Below, piece after piece: positions 25,469 through 35,238 of a DNA stretch of 64,000 bases; position 1 is the first letter of the stretch; each line of letters begins with the position of its first letter. The DNA is from an uncultured Lachnospiraceae bacterium (GTDB taxonomy: Bacteria; Bacillota; Clostridia; Lachnospirales; Lachnospiraceae): positions 96,786-160,785 of the forward strand of contig CATBDC010000001.1 of the NCBI GenBank assembly GCA_949502235.1, written 5' to 3'. The notes under the pieces are model-generated. The model searched no databases. It saw nothing but the letters and a program-made list of their open reading frames with translations, and was not told the DNA's origin. The translations under genes were made by a program, and so were the position numbers.

Positions 25469-25481
25469 ATGTGGTATTTTT
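25453..25481 (-). terminator. Terminator at the end of the LicR-like gene
   Basis: AAAAATACCACAT and ATGTGGTATTTTT arms with a TAA loop form a hairpin followed on the minus strand by T-rich sequence. One arm is also a copy of the duplicated promoter element. Confidence 0.55.
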
Positions 25482-27400
25482 TAATCGGTATTCTCTATAA
25501 TATCCATTAGTGTATGGTACTGCTTTTCTTTTATCAGCCTTTCTATGCCCTCTTTATCCCCCATTACCTTAGCTGTTACCTCATAAAAAACAGGAAGGTT
25601 CTCGTCACTTTTACCTATGGAAGTAAGAAACAAGACCTGAACCGGGTTTTTCGTCCACTGTATGGGTTCCTCCAGCACTCCGACAAAAACCTTTGTCTCC
25701 TCTTCCAACAGCTTGTAAGGATGGGGCATGGCAACAAGATTTCCAAAATCCGTCTGCCCAAGCTCCTCCCGCTTCAGCACTGCCTCTAAAAAATCATCCG
25801 GAAGCTTTTCCCTTCTCTCTATTGCATTACAGAAGTTTTCCAGAACCTTCTTTTTACTGTCTCCTTTAATCCCTATAAAAAAGCGCTCCGGCGTATAGAT
25901 TTCAGCCAGATAAGATCTCTTCCCATTTTTCAAAACACTTTTCACCCTGACAATGTCAGATGCCTCCAGAAATGTACCGATTTCTATTACCGGCACAGGA
26001 ATTTTTATGGAGATAGGAATGGTTGTAAATACATATTCTACCTTAGAGAAATCAAACCGGCTTAAGCCTACCCTGTCACATATATAAATATGATCCAGAT
26101 AGTCTCCGAATTCCTTTTCATACCTGTATTTTAACAGCTTCGAGCTTCCTTTTCCAGAATTACACACAATCAGAATGTCTGCTCTTTTTGTTTCCCTTTC
26201 CCGCATCTCTTCCAGAGCCAGTGCAAAAATCATGGCAAAGTACCCTATCTCGTCTTCTGACACAGGCTTTTCATATTTCTCCTCTAGAAACTCTCCTATC
26301 CGGGCCGCCATGGTATACGGAAACGCAAAATTTTTTCTTATTTCAGGCAGAATCTCATTTGTATTAGAGATTCCATTAAGTATCCTTATTTCAAATGGGA
26401 CTAAATGGGAATTGAGCATCATCCGTATATGAAAATTCTCCTTCAGGTTCACATTGAATTCGTCAAAAAGAATGTCCAAAATTCTTTCCCCGGTATCCTC
26501 AATATCCCCGCTGATAATAAAATTTTCAGCCTTTAGCTCCTCTGTTTCTATAATACGTTTACAGGCAAGATGTAAAGAAATATAGCTCTTTTCAGCATCA
26601 TCAAATTCTACCTGCCATCTCTGGGATAAAATATCCAAAAGCCAGTCAATAAATTCTGCCTCCTTTTCTGTAAAGCAAAAAGATTTTTCCCAGGTCTTCC
26701 TTAGAAGCTCAAATTTATCTGAAGCTATGGGGGATCCGGATTTTATCCGTTTTATGCTCACATAGACATGATGGATAAAGGTTTCCAGCGAATTTTCCGT
26801 CATATGGATTTTCGTATCCTTCAAAATACTTAAAACCGTATCCTCCAGGCTTTTTAATTGCCGGCTCTTTCTCTCGTCCAAAATACCAAAGCTGTTGCGT
26901 CTGGCAAAATAATCTCCGATGCACCGGCGGAAGTCATACTCCTCTCCAAGCATCTTCAGTCCATAATTGGGCTTTCTGTCAATACTGATATGATACCGGG
27001 CGACTATTTGTTCTACCTGCTTCAGCGACTGCGTAAGCGTTGTCCTTGAAACAAACAAAAAATCGCACAGTTCATCTATTTTAATATAATCCTTCCGAAA
27101 CAGCAGATAAATAAGAAGAAAATCAATTCTTTCTTCTATCGAATCCGGGAGACTGTACTTTGTCCCCGTTTCCTTCGAAAAGTACTGATTCCATTTTTCT
27201 TCATCTGTAATCTGCAGGATATATCCTGATCTTGGCTTCGAAGCTATGGCAAAGCCATTTGCCCGGCCTTCTAAGCTTAACTCCTTTATCCTAAGTCTGA
27301 CCGTCTTAACACTAATGTTTAAAGCAGCCGCCATGTTTTCTGCGGTCATATAACCGCCATGGCTAAGCTGCCTCAAAATACTCATTCTATATCTTTCCAT
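25481..27400 (-). CDS. LicR/MtlR-like PRD-domain transcriptional activator
   Basis: About 639 residues. An N-terminal HTH (MTAENMAAALNISVKTVRLR) is followed by a second HTH-like region (DELCDFLFVSRTTLTQSLKQ), two PRD domains with conserved His residues (about 190-390), an EIIB-like segment (ADILIVCNSGKGSSKLLKY with a Cys) and a C-terminal EIIA-like domain (GNLVAMPHPYKLL with His). Such regulators are switched by PTS phosphorylation and activate the cognate operon, here the genes directly downstream. The start lies immediately next to a repeat element, and a weak GAGAG is the only ribosome site. Confidence 0.85.
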   Translation of the reverse strand: MERYRMSILRQLSHGGYMTAENMAAALNISVKTVRLRIKELSLEGRANGFAIASKPRSGYILQITDEEKWNQYFSKETGTKYSLPDSIEERIDFLLIYLLFRKDYIKIDELCDFLFVSRTTLTQSLKQVEQIVARYHISIDRKPNYGLKMLGEEYDFRRCIGDYFARRNSFGILDERKSRQLKSLEDTVLSILKDTKIHMTENSLETFIHHVYVSIKRIKSGSPIASDKFELLRKTWEKSFCFTEKEAEFIDWLLDILSQRWQVEFDDAEKSYISLHLACKRIIETEELKAENFIISGDIEDTGERILDILFDEFNVNLKENFHIRMMLNSHLVPFEIRILNGISNTNEILPEIRKNFAFPYTMAARIGEFLEEKYEKPVSEDEIGYFAMIFALALEEMRERETKRADILIVCNSGKGSSKLLKYRYEKEFGDYLDHIYICDRVGLSRFDFSKVEYVFTTIPISIKIPVPVIEIGTFLEASDIVRVKSVLKNGKRSYLAEIYTPERFFIGIKGDSKKKVLENFCNAIERREKLPDDFLEAVLKREELGQTDFGNLVAMPHPYKLLEEETKVFVGVLEEPIQWTKNPVQVLFLTSIGKSDENLPVFYEVTAKVMGDKEGIERLIKEKQYHTLMDIIENTD

Positions 27401-27410
27401 CACTCTCGAC

Positions 27411-27500
27411 TTGGGGACGGGGTATTTTTAAAAAGTGCCTGTCCCCGTAAACTTTTTTGTTTCTGGGGACGGGGCATTTCTAGAAATACCCCGTCCCCAA
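27411..27500. repeat. GGGGACGGGG-family repeat between glgP and the LicR-like gene
   Basis: Outer arms TTGGGGACGGGGTATTT and AAATACCCCGTCCCCAA enclose an inner copy with GTGCCTGTCCCC and GGGGACGGGGC. It fills almost the whole 104-base gap, so the regulator must be transcribed through it, or be started from within it. Confidence 0.85.
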
Positions 27501-27504
27501 CTGC

Positions 27505-29976
27505 TTATTCCTCTACTTCTACCTTAATTGGGTCAAGCTTCCAGATATCCTCTATATATTCGCGGATGGTTCTGTCTGATGAGAACTTCCCGCAGCATGC
27601 AGTATTAAGAAGTGCCTTCCTTGCCCAGCCTTCTTTATCTCTGTATGCTTCCTCTACCTTCTTCTGTGCCTCTGCGTAGGGCCGGAAATCCTTCAGGATA
27701 AAGTACATATCCGCGCGGTCGCTTCCCTTTTTATTAAGAAGTGAATTATAAAGATCGCGGTACATCTCTCTGTCGCCCTTTGCATAGGTGCCGTCTACAA
27801 GCTGATCTACGACTCTGCGGATATCCGGGTCGCTGTTGTAGATATCCATCGGATTGTAGCCGCCGTTCTGCTCGTAGTTAATAACCTCATCGGAGCTTAG
27901 TCCGAAAATAAATGCGTTCTCTTCTCCTACTTCTTCTATAATCTCCACGTTTGCGCCGTCCATAGTGCCGATTGTGGGCGCGCCGTTTAACATAAACTTC
28001 ATATTGCCCGTGCCGGAAGCCTCCTTGGAAGCTGTGGAAATCTGTTCGCTGACATCTGCTGCCGCAAAGATTTTTTCCGCATTGGATACACGGTAATCCT
28101 CAATAAATATAACCTTAAGCTTTCCATTAATGCTCTGGTCATTATTTACAATATCTGCAACAGAGTTAATCAGCTTAATAATCTGCTTCGCGCGGATATA
28201 GCCCGCGGAAGCCTTTGCCCCGAAAATAAAGGTCCTCGGGAAAAAGCTCATTTCCGGATGCTCCTTAATCTGGTTATACAGGTACATAACATGCAGAATA
28301 TTAAGAAGCTGTCTCTTATACTCATGAAGCCTCTTAACCTGTACGTCAAATATGGAGCGCGGATCCACCTCTACTCCGTTGTGTTCCTTAATATATTCTG
28401 CCAGACGCTCCTTATTTTTAAACTTAATCTGGCGGAATTCTTCAAGAGCCTGCGGGTCATCTGCAAATGGTTTCAGCCTGCTCATTAAGGACAAATCTGT
28501 GATCCATTCCTTTGTGCCGATTTTCTCGGTAACCCAGTCAGCCAGAAGATAATTTCCGTGCATCAGGAAACGTCTCTGTGTAATACCGTTTGTCTTATTG
28601 TTAAATTTCTTTGGCATCATCTCATAAAAATCCTTTAATTCCTGATGCTTAAGGATTTCCGTATGAAGCCTTGCAACACCGTTTACCGAAAAGCCTGCCA
28701 CAATTGCAAGGTGGGCCATTTTTACCTGTCCGTCTCTTAAAATTGCCATCTTGCGGATCTTCTCCTCATTTCCCGGATACTGCGCCCGGATCTGAAGGAT
28801 AAATCTGCGGTCGATTTCCTGAATAATCTGGTATACTCTCGGAAGAAGTCTGGAGAACAGGTCAATTGGCCATTTCTCAAGAGCCTCTGCCATAATGGTA
28901 TGGTTTGTATATGCACAGGTCTTTGTAGTAACCTCCCATGCTTCATTCCAGCCAAGTCCTTCCTCATCAAGAAGAATTCTCATAAGCTCCGCAACTGCAA
29001 CGGTAGGATGCGTATCATTCATCTGAATCGCAACCTTTTCATGAAGCTTTGTGATATCATCATGCTTTCTCTTATATTTCGCGACTGCTGCCTGTAAGGA
29101 AGCAGATACGAAGAAATACTGCTGTTTCAGCCTTAATTCCTTGCCTGCGTAATGGTTATCATTAGGATAAAGCACCTCTACAATATTTTTCGCAAGGTTC
29201 TGCTGCTCAACTGCCTTGTGATAGTCTCCTCTGTCAAAGGAATCTAACTGGAAGTCAACAATAGGCTCTGCATCCCAGATGCGAAGGGTATTTACCACAT
29301 GGTTATTATAACCCACAATGGGGTAATCATACGGGATCGCGAGTACAGACTCGTAATTTTCCTGTACAAAACGCATAGCGCCTGTCACGTCATCATATTC
29401 CACGCGGATATTCCCGCCGAAACGCACTTCCTTTGCGTACTCCGGCCTTCTAAGCTCAAAGGGATTGCCGTCTTTAAGCCAGTTATCCGGCTTCTCTACC
29501 TGATACCCGTTTTCAATCTGCTGCTTGAACATCCCGTAGCGGTAGCGGATTCCGCAGCCGTAAGCAGCATAACCAAGGGTTGCAAGAGAGTCTAAGAAAC
29601 AGGCAGCCAGACGCCCCAGGCCCCCGTTTCCAAGGGCCGGATCCGGCTCCAAGTCCTCAAGGGCATTGATATCAATTCCCATCTCATCAAGAGCTTCCTT
29701 TACTTCCCTGTATGCAGTCATATTGATCAGGTTATTTCCAAGGGCCCTTCCCATCAAAAACTCCATGGACATGTAGTAGACCATCTTCGGATCTTCCTTC
29801 TCGTACTCCTTTTGTGTTGCAAGCCAGTCATCAATAATAACTTCCTTTACCGCATAGGAAACAGCCTGAAACAGCTGCTGCTGCGTTGCCTCGTCAACCG
29901 TTTTTCTGAAAAGTGTCTTTACATTGTTTTCTACTTCTTTTTTAAATGCCTTCTTCTCAAATCTTGGATTATACAT
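27505..29976 (-). CDS. glgP: Glycogen/alpha-glucan phosphorylase
   Basis: 823 residues, the normal size for a GT35 phosphorylase. EDLEPDPALGNGGLGRLAACF near residue 110 and the pyridoxal-phosphate lysine in EASGTGNMKFMLNGA near 665 are diagnostic, and QMNDTHPTVAV and GFSVNGVARLH are also conserved. It releases glucose 1-phosphate from glycogen or maltodextrins. GGGGATG precedes the ATG. It follows ileS by only 16 bases on the same strand, an unusual pairing that may be co-transcription without functional link. Confidence 0.95.
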   Translation of the reverse strand: MYNPRFEKKAFKKEVENNVKTLFRKTVDEATQQQLFQAVSYAVKEVIIDDWLATQKEYEKEDPKMVYYMSMEFLMGRALGNNLINMTAYREVKEALDEMGIDINALEDLEPDPALGNGGLGRLAACFLDSLATLGYAAYGCGIRYRYGMFKQQIENGYQVEKPDNWLKDGNPFELRRPEYAKEVRFGGNIRVEYDDVTGAMRFVQENYESVLAIPYDYPIVGYNNHVVNTLRIWDAEPIVDFQLDSFDRGDYHKAVEQQNLAKNIVEVLYPNDNHYAGKELRLKQQYFFVSASLQAAVAKYKRKHDDITKLHEKVAIQMNDTHPTVAVAELMRILLDEEGLGWNEAWEVTTKTCAYTNHTIMAEALEKWPIDLFSRLLPRVYQIIQEIDRRFILQIRAQYPGNEEKIRKMAILRDGQVKMAHLAIVAGFSVNGVARLHTEILKHQELKDFYEMMPKKFNNKTNGITQRRFLMHGNYLLADWVTEKIGTKEWITDLSLMSRLKPFADDPQALEEFRQIKFKNKERLAEYIKEHNGVEVDPRSIFDVQVKRLHEYKRQLLNILHVMYLYNQIKEHPEMSFFPRTFIFGAKASAGYIRAKQIIKLINSVADIVNNDQSINGKLKVIFIEDYRVSNAEKIFAAADVSEQISTASKEASGTGNMKFMLNGAPTIGTMDGANVEIIEEVGEENAFIFGLSSDEVINYEQNGGYNPMDIYNSDPDIRRVVDQLVDGTYAKGDREMYRDLYNSLLNKKGSDRADMYFILKDFRPYAEAQKKVEEAYRDKEGWARKALLNTACCGKFSSDRTIREYIEDIWKLDPIKVEVEE

Positions 29977-29992
29977 GTTTTCATCCCCTTTA

Positions 29993-32900
29993 TTACTTTT
30001 TCTCTACGCCAAGCGCTACATTTTCCCCGTTAATCTTCCAGTCCTTCGTATATCCCTTTGCTGCCGTCTTTGTAACGCTTAAGGCCAGTGTCTCCGCTCC
30101 GATCACATCTGCATTTTCCGCAAATATCTTCTCGGCTTTTTCTGTTCCCTCGTAAGTTATCTCGATCTTATCCATAACCTCGAAGCCTGCTTCCTTACGC
30201 ATGGTCTGAACCTTGCTGATGATCTCCCGCACAAAGCCTTCCTCCAAAAGCTCCTCCGTCAGGTTCGTGTCAAGGACAACCGTGATTCCATTATCATTTT
30301 CTGACACATATCCTTCTGTCTGTGCTGATTCAATCAGCAGATCCTCCCGCAGCAGGGTAATCTCCTGGCCGTTTACATCAAGCTTTAGTGCATTTGTACT
30401 GTTAATCTCATCCATTGCGGCATTTCCGTCAACAGCACTAAGCGCCGACTTGATTCCACCTAGCATTTTACCATATTTTGGCCCTACTGTCTTTAGCTGA
30501 GGCTTAAAAGAATAAGATGTAAAATCACGTACCTCTTGTGTAAATGTTACAGTTTTTACATTGAGCTCTTCACGTACAATTTCCTGATAAAATTCCGGGA
30601 TCTCGAAGTCTGCTTTTACGTACATCTGTCCGATAGGCTGGCGGTTTTTGATGTTCGCCGTATTTCTGCAGGCACGGCCCATGACAACAAGCTTTAACAC
30701 CTTATCCATATTAGACTCCAGCTCTTTATCAATCACCTTCTCATCCACCGCCGGAAAATCACAGAGGTGGATACTCTCCGGCGCCTCCTTGTCAATGCTT
30801 CTTACAAGATTCTGGTAAATGTCCTCTGTCATAAACGGAATCATAGGCGCCGCCGCCGCCGATACATTCACAAGTGCAGTATAAAGCGTCATATAAGCAT
30901 TGATCTTATCCTGCTCCATACCCTTTGCCCAGAAACGCTCACGGCTTCTTCTTACGTACCAGTTGCTCATGTCATCTACAAAATCCTGCAGAGCCCTTGC
31001 CGCCTCCGGAATTCTGTAGCTTCCCAGATTATCATCCACCTCTTTTATAACTGTATTCAGCTTGGACAGAAGCCATTTATCCATAACTGATAATTTCTCA
31101 TATTCCAGTGTATATTTCGAGGCGTCAAATTCGTCAATATTCGCGTACAGCACGAAAAACGCATAGGTATTCCACAGGGTTCCCATGAACTTGCGCTGTC
31201 CTTCCACAACTGCCTTGCCGTGGAAACGGTTGGGAAGCCAGGGAGCGCTGTTTACGTAGAAATACCAGCGGATCGCGTCTGCCCCGTATTTCTTAAGCGC
31301 GTCAAAGGGGTCAACAGCATTGCCCTTTGATTTGCTCATCTTCTGGCCGTTTTCATCCTGCACATGGCCCAGGACGATAACATTTTTATAAGGCGCTTTA
31401 TTAAAAATCAAGGTAGAAATTGCCAGCAGGGAATAAAACCACCCTCTTGTCTGATCCACTGCCTCGGAAATAAAATCTGCCGGAAACTGCTTTTCAAAAA
31501 GCTCCTGGTTCTCAAAGGGGTAATGATGCTGCGCAAAAGGCATGGCACCGGAATCAAACCAGCAGTCAATCACCTCCGGCACACGGTGCATCTCCTTCCC
31601 GCACTTCGGACAGCGGATGGTCACCTCGTCAATATACGGACGGTGGAGCTCAATATCCTCCGGGCAGTTGTCAGACATTTCCTTAAGCTCTGCAATACTG
31701 CCGATGGAATGTTGATGTCCGCACTCACACTCCCAGATATTAAGAGGGGTTCCCCAGTAGCGGTTGCGGCTGATGCCCCAGTCCTGTACATTTTCCAGCC
31801 AGTCGCCGAAACGGCCCTTTCCGATACTCTCCGGGATCCAGTTGATGGTATTATTATTCGCAATCAGATCCTTTTTCACCTCTGTCATCTTAATAAACCA
31901 GGATTCACGGGCATAGTAGATAAGAGGCGTATCACATCTCCAGCAGTGGGGATAGCTGTGCTCAAAATTCGGCGCAGAGAAAAGAAGCTGCCTCTTCTCC
32001 AGATCCTTTAATACCTCCGGATCCGCCTTCTTTACAAATAATCCGGCAAATGGAGTTGATTCTGCCATATTTCCTTTTTCATCTACAAGCTGCACGAAGG
32101 GCATATCATATTTGCGGCATACCTTCGCGTCATCCTCACCAAATGCAGGGGCAATATGAACCACGCCAGTACCGTCCGTCAAAGTTACATAATCATCACA
32201 GGTAACATAAAATGCCTTTTTATTCTGATTCTTAATTCCTTCTGCAGCACATTCATATAAGGGCTCATACTCCTTAAACTCAAGCTCCCTGCCCTTAAAG
32301 GTCTCAAGCACCTCGTAGGCCTTTTTATCCTCTTCCTCCGATTTCTCCGCCAGAGGGCCAAGCACTGTGTCAAGAAGAGCCTCAGCCATATAATAGGTAT
32401 ACCCATCGATACATTTTACCTTGGCATAGGTCTCATTTGCATTTACACAAAGACCTAAATTGGAAGGCAGCGTCCACGGCGTTGTTGTCCATGCAAGAAT
32501 ATACGCATCCTCGCCCTTCGCCTTAAACCTTACAATCGCAGAACGCTCTTTTACATCCTTATACCCCTGGGCTACCTCCTGGGCAGACAGCGGAGTCCCG
32601 CACCGCGGACAATAGGGCACAATCTTAAAGCCCTTATAAAGAAGCCCTCTGTCCCAGATTTTCTTAAGAGCCCACCACTCTGATTCAATAAAATCATTGT
32701 GGTACGTAACATAGGGATTCTCCATGTCAGCCCAAAAACCAACCGTAGCAGAGAAATCCTCCCACATGCCCTTATATTTCCAGACACTTTCCTTACATTT
32801 GTCAATAAACGGCTCCAGGCCATACTCCTCAATCTGATCCTTTCCGTCAAGCCCCAGCGCCTTCTCCACCTCAAGCTCAACCGGCAGTCCATGGGTATCC

Positions 32901-33154
32901 CACCCCGCCTTCCTCGGAACCTCATAGCCCTTCATGGTCCGGTATCTTGGAATCATATCCTTAATCACACGGGTCAGCACATGCCCGATATGCGGCTTGC
33001 CGTTTGCAGTCGGCGGGCCGTCATAAAAAGTATACATATCCCTGCCCTCGCGGTCAGACATACTCTTTTCAAAGATATGATTCTCTGCCCAGAACTTCTC
33101 CGTTTCCTTCTCCCTGTCAACAAAATTCAAGTCCGTTGAAACCTTCTTATACAT
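29993..33154 (-). CDS. ileS: Isoleucyl-tRNA synthetase
   Basis: 1053 residues, the longer eukaryote-like type that is often mupirocin-resistant. The HIGH motif is GKPHIGHVL and the KMSKS motif is GQKMSKSKGNAVD. CP1 editing and C-terminal anticodon regions are present by length. GGAGGTTAGGG precedes the ATG. A T-box leader lies upstream, consistent with control by uncharged tRNA-Ile. A GGGGACGGGG repeat lies between the T-box terminator and the start. Confidence 0.95.
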   Translation of the reverse strand: MYKKVSTDLNFVDREKETEKFWAENHIFEKSMSDREGRDMYTFYDGPPTANGKPHIGHVLTRVIKDMIPRYRTMKGYEVPRKAGWDTHGLPVELEVEKALGLDGKDQIEEYGLEPFIDKCKESVWKYKGMWEDFSATVGFWADMENPYVTYHNDFIESEWWALKKIWDRGLLYKGFKIVPYCPRCGTPLSAQEVAQGYKDVKERSAIVRFKAKGEDAYILAWTTTPWTLPSNLGLCVNANETYAKVKCIDGYTYYMAEALLDTVLGPLAEKSEEEDKKAYEVLETFKGRELEFKEYEPLYECAAEGIKNQNKKAFYVTCDDYVTLTDGTGVVHIAPAFGEDDAKVCRKYDMPFVQLVDEKGNMAESTPFAGLFVKKADPEVLKDLEKRQLLFSAPNFEHSYPHCWRCDTPLIYYARESWFIKMTEVKKDLIANNNTINWIPESIGKGRFGDWLENVQDWGISRNRYWGTPLNIWECECGHQHSIGSIAELKEMSDNCPEDIELHRPYIDEVTIRCPKCGKEMHRVPEVIDCWFDSGAMPFAQHHYPFENQELFEKQFPADFISEAVDQTRGWFYSLLAISTLIFNKAPYKNVIVLGHVQDENGQKMSKSKGNAVDPFDALKKYGADAIRWYFYVNSAPWLPNRFHGKAVVEGQRKFMGTLWNTYAFFVLYANIDEFDASKYTLEYEKLSVMDKWLLSKLNTVIKEVDDNLGSYRIPEAARALQDFVDDMSNWYVRRSRERFWAKGMEQDKINAYMTLYTALVNVSAAAAPMIPFMTEDIYQNLVRSIDKEAPESIHLCDFPAVDEKVIDKELESNMDKVLKLVVMGRACRNTANIKNRQPIGQMYVKADFEIPEFYQEIVREELNVKTVTFTQEVRDFTSYSFKPQLKTVGPKYGKMLGGIKSALSAVDGNAAMDEINSTNALKLDVNGQEITLLREDLLIESAQTEGYVSENDNGITVVLDTNLTEELLEEGFVREIISKVQTMRKEAGFEVMDKIEITYEGTEKAEKIFAENADVIGAETLALSVTKTAAKGYTKDWKINGENVALGVEKK

Positions 33155-33173
33155 CCCTAACCTCCTTCTTCTA

Positions 33174-33236
33174 GTTGGGGACGGGGTAAAATTAAAAATA
33201 CTCCGTCCCAGATTAAAAAAACCCTGTCCCTTTTTC
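33174..33236. repeat. GGGGACGGGG-family repeat in the ileS leader
   Basis: TTGGGGACGGGGTAAAATT, then TACTCCGTCCCAG and CCCTGTCCC units. It sits between the T-box terminator and the ileS ribosome site, so it is part of the read-through mRNA leader. Confidence 0.8.
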
Positions 33237-33256
33237 GGGTGGGACCCCCCAGAGGG

Positions 33257-33297
33257 TTTTTATGATATAGGGAACAACGTTTCCTATATCATAAAAA
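33257..33297. repeat. Perfect 15-bp inverted repeat downstream of the T-box terminator
   Basis: TTTTTATGATATAGG and CCTATATCATAAAAA with an 11-base loop. It overlaps the T-tract of the T-box terminator and may act as a second terminator or be a remnant repeat. Confidence 0.6.
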
Positions 33298-33560
33298 GCT
33301 TCCGCCCTGTATAGGACGAAAGCTTTGCTTACGCTTATAAACCACCTAACATACTGTCATATGTCTTCCCTGTAACGGGGGAATTCCGTCAGTTCCTACT
33401 TCGTACTTCGGATTCTGCACGGTTCGGAAGCTGCAACTTGGAAGTGATATTCAGATATATCCTACTCGCACCGGACTCCCACCATCTCCGGCTCGCTTTG
33501 CCTTTTAAATATATCCTACTGTCTTCGTCATCATCTTTATCTGTATATTTTACTTATACA
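33293..33560 (-). ncRNA. T-box riboswitch leader of ileS
   Basis: Minus strand. The Stem I distal region GCGAGCCGGAGATGG with TCCGGTGCGAG is typical, and GAATATCACTTCC places an AUC isoleucine codon in the specifier loop. Downstream, AGGTGGT is followed by a long terminator, AAAGCTTTCGTCC pairing with GGGCGGAAGCTTTTT. The segment after UGGU reads TTATAAGCG, not the usual ACCGCG, so the antiterminator core is noncanonical. Uncharged tRNA-Ile should favour read-through into ileS. Confidence 0.8.
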
Positions 33561-33567
33561 CGGCTAC

Positions 33568-33597
33568 ATTATATAAAATAAACCCTTGATTCGTCAA
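33568..33597 (-). promoter_or_regulatory. Promoter of the ileS T-box leader
   Basis: Minus strand TTGACG, 18 bases, TATAAT. The -35 overlaps the terminator hairpin of the preceding gene, a compact arrangement. Confidence 0.65.
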
Positions 33598-33605
33598 GGG
33601 TTTTT
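33581..33605. terminator. Terminator after the D,D-carboxypeptidase gene
   Basis: AACCCTTGA and TCAAGGGTT arms with a four-base loop and flanking T/A tracts, 13 bases after the carboxypeptidase stop codon. Confidence 0.7.
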
Positions 33606-33617
33606 CCGCTATTTAAA

Positions 33618-35003
33618 TTATTTCCGCCTGCGGCGCTTACTGGCCCTCTTTTTGTCTATGAGCTTCTTCATATACCCTGCCAATATGCCGACAAGCAGAA
33701 TTAATACTATAACTGCTGCTGCCAATAAACGTTTTTCATTCCGTGCGCCTTTATCTGATTTTTCCGAGCCCTTTTTTGTGCTCTCCTCCGGGCTTTTTTC
33801 TGATGCATATTCCGGATTTTCTTTTATAAAGGAATCACTAAGCTTTGCCCTTACTTCCCCGACACAATTTCCCTCATAAGTATATGTAAGAACCGCCTCA
33901 CCCTTTACTTCTTCGTCCGGCGTAAGCTCCATCTTAAGCTTATCAAATGAAACTCCATCCGGAAGTACAACATAACCGCCTCCGTCCTCTGTAATAATCT
34001 TTTCCACATCTTCTGATTTCTCAAGCTCTGATACATCAACCTTTTTAAAATTGCCGTATACATACTCACATAAATTCCGTGTATCTGAATACACATTCGT
34101 GCCTTCTGTCCGGAGAACTACACAGACCAGCTTCATATCCCCATTATCTGTCATTGTCACAAGCGTGTTTCTGGATTGATCCGTGTATCCCGTCTTACCG
34201 CCGATTACATATTCCCAGTAGTACATATTGTCCATGTAAAACATTTTATGATTCTGCTGAAAAATGTGCTCCATCGTTGTGTCGCTTGCCTCAATCGTAT
34301 ACTGCATGGTCTGCATCACATCAAACACAAACGGGTACTCAAAGAGAGCTCTTCCGATCAGAGCCATGTCCCTCGCGCAAGTGTAATGGTTATCGTCATG
34401 AAGCCCGTGGGGGTTCACAAAATGAGAATTAAATCCCCCAAGCTCCTGACACCTTGTATTCATCAGATCTATATACCAGTTATAGTCATAGCCTTCATTT
34501 TTCCCAATGCTTTCAGCCACTGCGTAAGACACCTCATTAGCCGATGCAAGGAGCACAGCATAAAGCGCCTGCTCCAGAGAAATCACGTTGCCCTCCTGCA
34601 TGCCAATGGCCGCATCATCCCACTCTAAGAAGGACAGGCTGTCTGCGGAAAACGTCACCTTGTCATCAAGCTTACCATTTTCCATCGCCACAAGGGTAGT
34701 CAAAATCTTCGTAATACTTGCCGGATAATGGTGGTCGTCAATATTCTTTGCATAAAGAATCGCCCCGCTTCCTGCCTCCATCACAATTCCTGCCTCCCCG
34801 TATGTCCCCGGCCCCTGGGGCCAGCCGGGCAGTTCATTAGACTGGATTGGAAGCCCGTATAAACGCTCAAGCTCCTTCTGGGCTTCCTGCTCCTCGGGCG
34901 TAAGCCACTCCATATCCGTATCCGTTGCCGCCGCCTGTATTCCCACAGAAAGGCACAGTACCAGCACAAGAAGCGCCGACAAAATTCTTTTCCCCACTCT
35001 CAT
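33618..35003 (-). CDS. Serine-type D-alanyl-D-alanine carboxypeptidase (S11, DacB/DacF type)
   Basis: 461 residues: signal peptide (LLVLVLCLSVGIQAAA), penicillin-binding domain with SITK (96-99), SAN (154-156) and KTG in IGGKTGYTD near 275, a PBP5_C-like beta domain, and a C-terminal membrane helix followed by a very basic tail (RASKRRRRK). It trims pentapeptides of peptidoglycan outside the membrane. In spore formers such enzymes can be vegetative or sporulation-specific; the sequence does not decide. GGGGAGG lies upstream of the ATG. Confidence 0.9.
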   Translation of the reverse strand: MRVGKRILSALLVLVLCLSVGIQAAATDTDMEWLTPEEQEAQKELERLYGLPIQSNELPGWPQGPGTYGEAGIVMEAGSGAILYAKNIDDHHYPASITKILTTLVAMENGKLDDKVTFSADSLSFLEWDDAAIGMQEGNVISLEQALYAVLLASANEVSYAVAESIGKNEGYDYNWYIDLMNTRCQELGGFNSHFVNPHGLHDDNHYTCARDMALIGRALFEYPFVFDVMQTMQYTIEASDTTMEHIFQQNHKMFYMDNMYYWEYVIGGKTGYTDQSRNTLVTMTDNGDMKLVCVVLRTEGTNVYSDTRNLCEYVYGNFKKVDVSELEKSEDVEKIITEDGGGYVVLPDGVSFDKLKMELTPDEEVKGEAVLTYTYEGNCVGEVRAKLSDSFIKENPEYASEKSPEESTKKGSEKSDKGARNEKRLLAAAVIVLILLVGILAGYMKKLIDKKRASKRRRRK

Positions 35004-35177
35004 CTTCTAAGTCCTCCCCGCGAAGCCCTTCCGGCATCCAAAACCTTCCACTACTATTTGTGTTGATTCTTTCATACCTGCTGCTCCTTTATCTGAATCA
35101 TTTCTTTACCGCCAACCGGTTATTTTCATTATATATCACATATATATTATATACAATGTTTTCCTCAAAATAACCAA

Positions 35178-35203
35178 AAAAGGAACCGGCCTACGGTCCC
35201 TTT
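35178..35203 (-). terminator. Terminator after the short anchor-protein gene
   Basis: Minus strand AAAGGGACCG / CGGTTCCTTTTTT hairpin with a T-tract, ten bases after the stop codon of the gene at 35213. Confidence 0.75.
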
Positions 35204-35211
35204 ATCTCTTT

Positions 35212-35238
35212 GTTACTGCTCACTCCGCTCACAATAAC
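35212..35238. repeat. Short GTTACTGTTCAC-family repeat inside a gene end
   Basis: GTTACTGCTCACTCCGCTC and ACAATAAC form the family palindrome. On the minus strand it encodes the last residues (YCERSEQ) and the stop codon of the gene at 35213. Confidence 0.6.

Noticed and set aside
31364..32011. A 215-codon plus-strand frame opposite ileS
   Set aside because: Antisense shadow of a highly conserved tRNA synthetase; composition follows the ileS codons.
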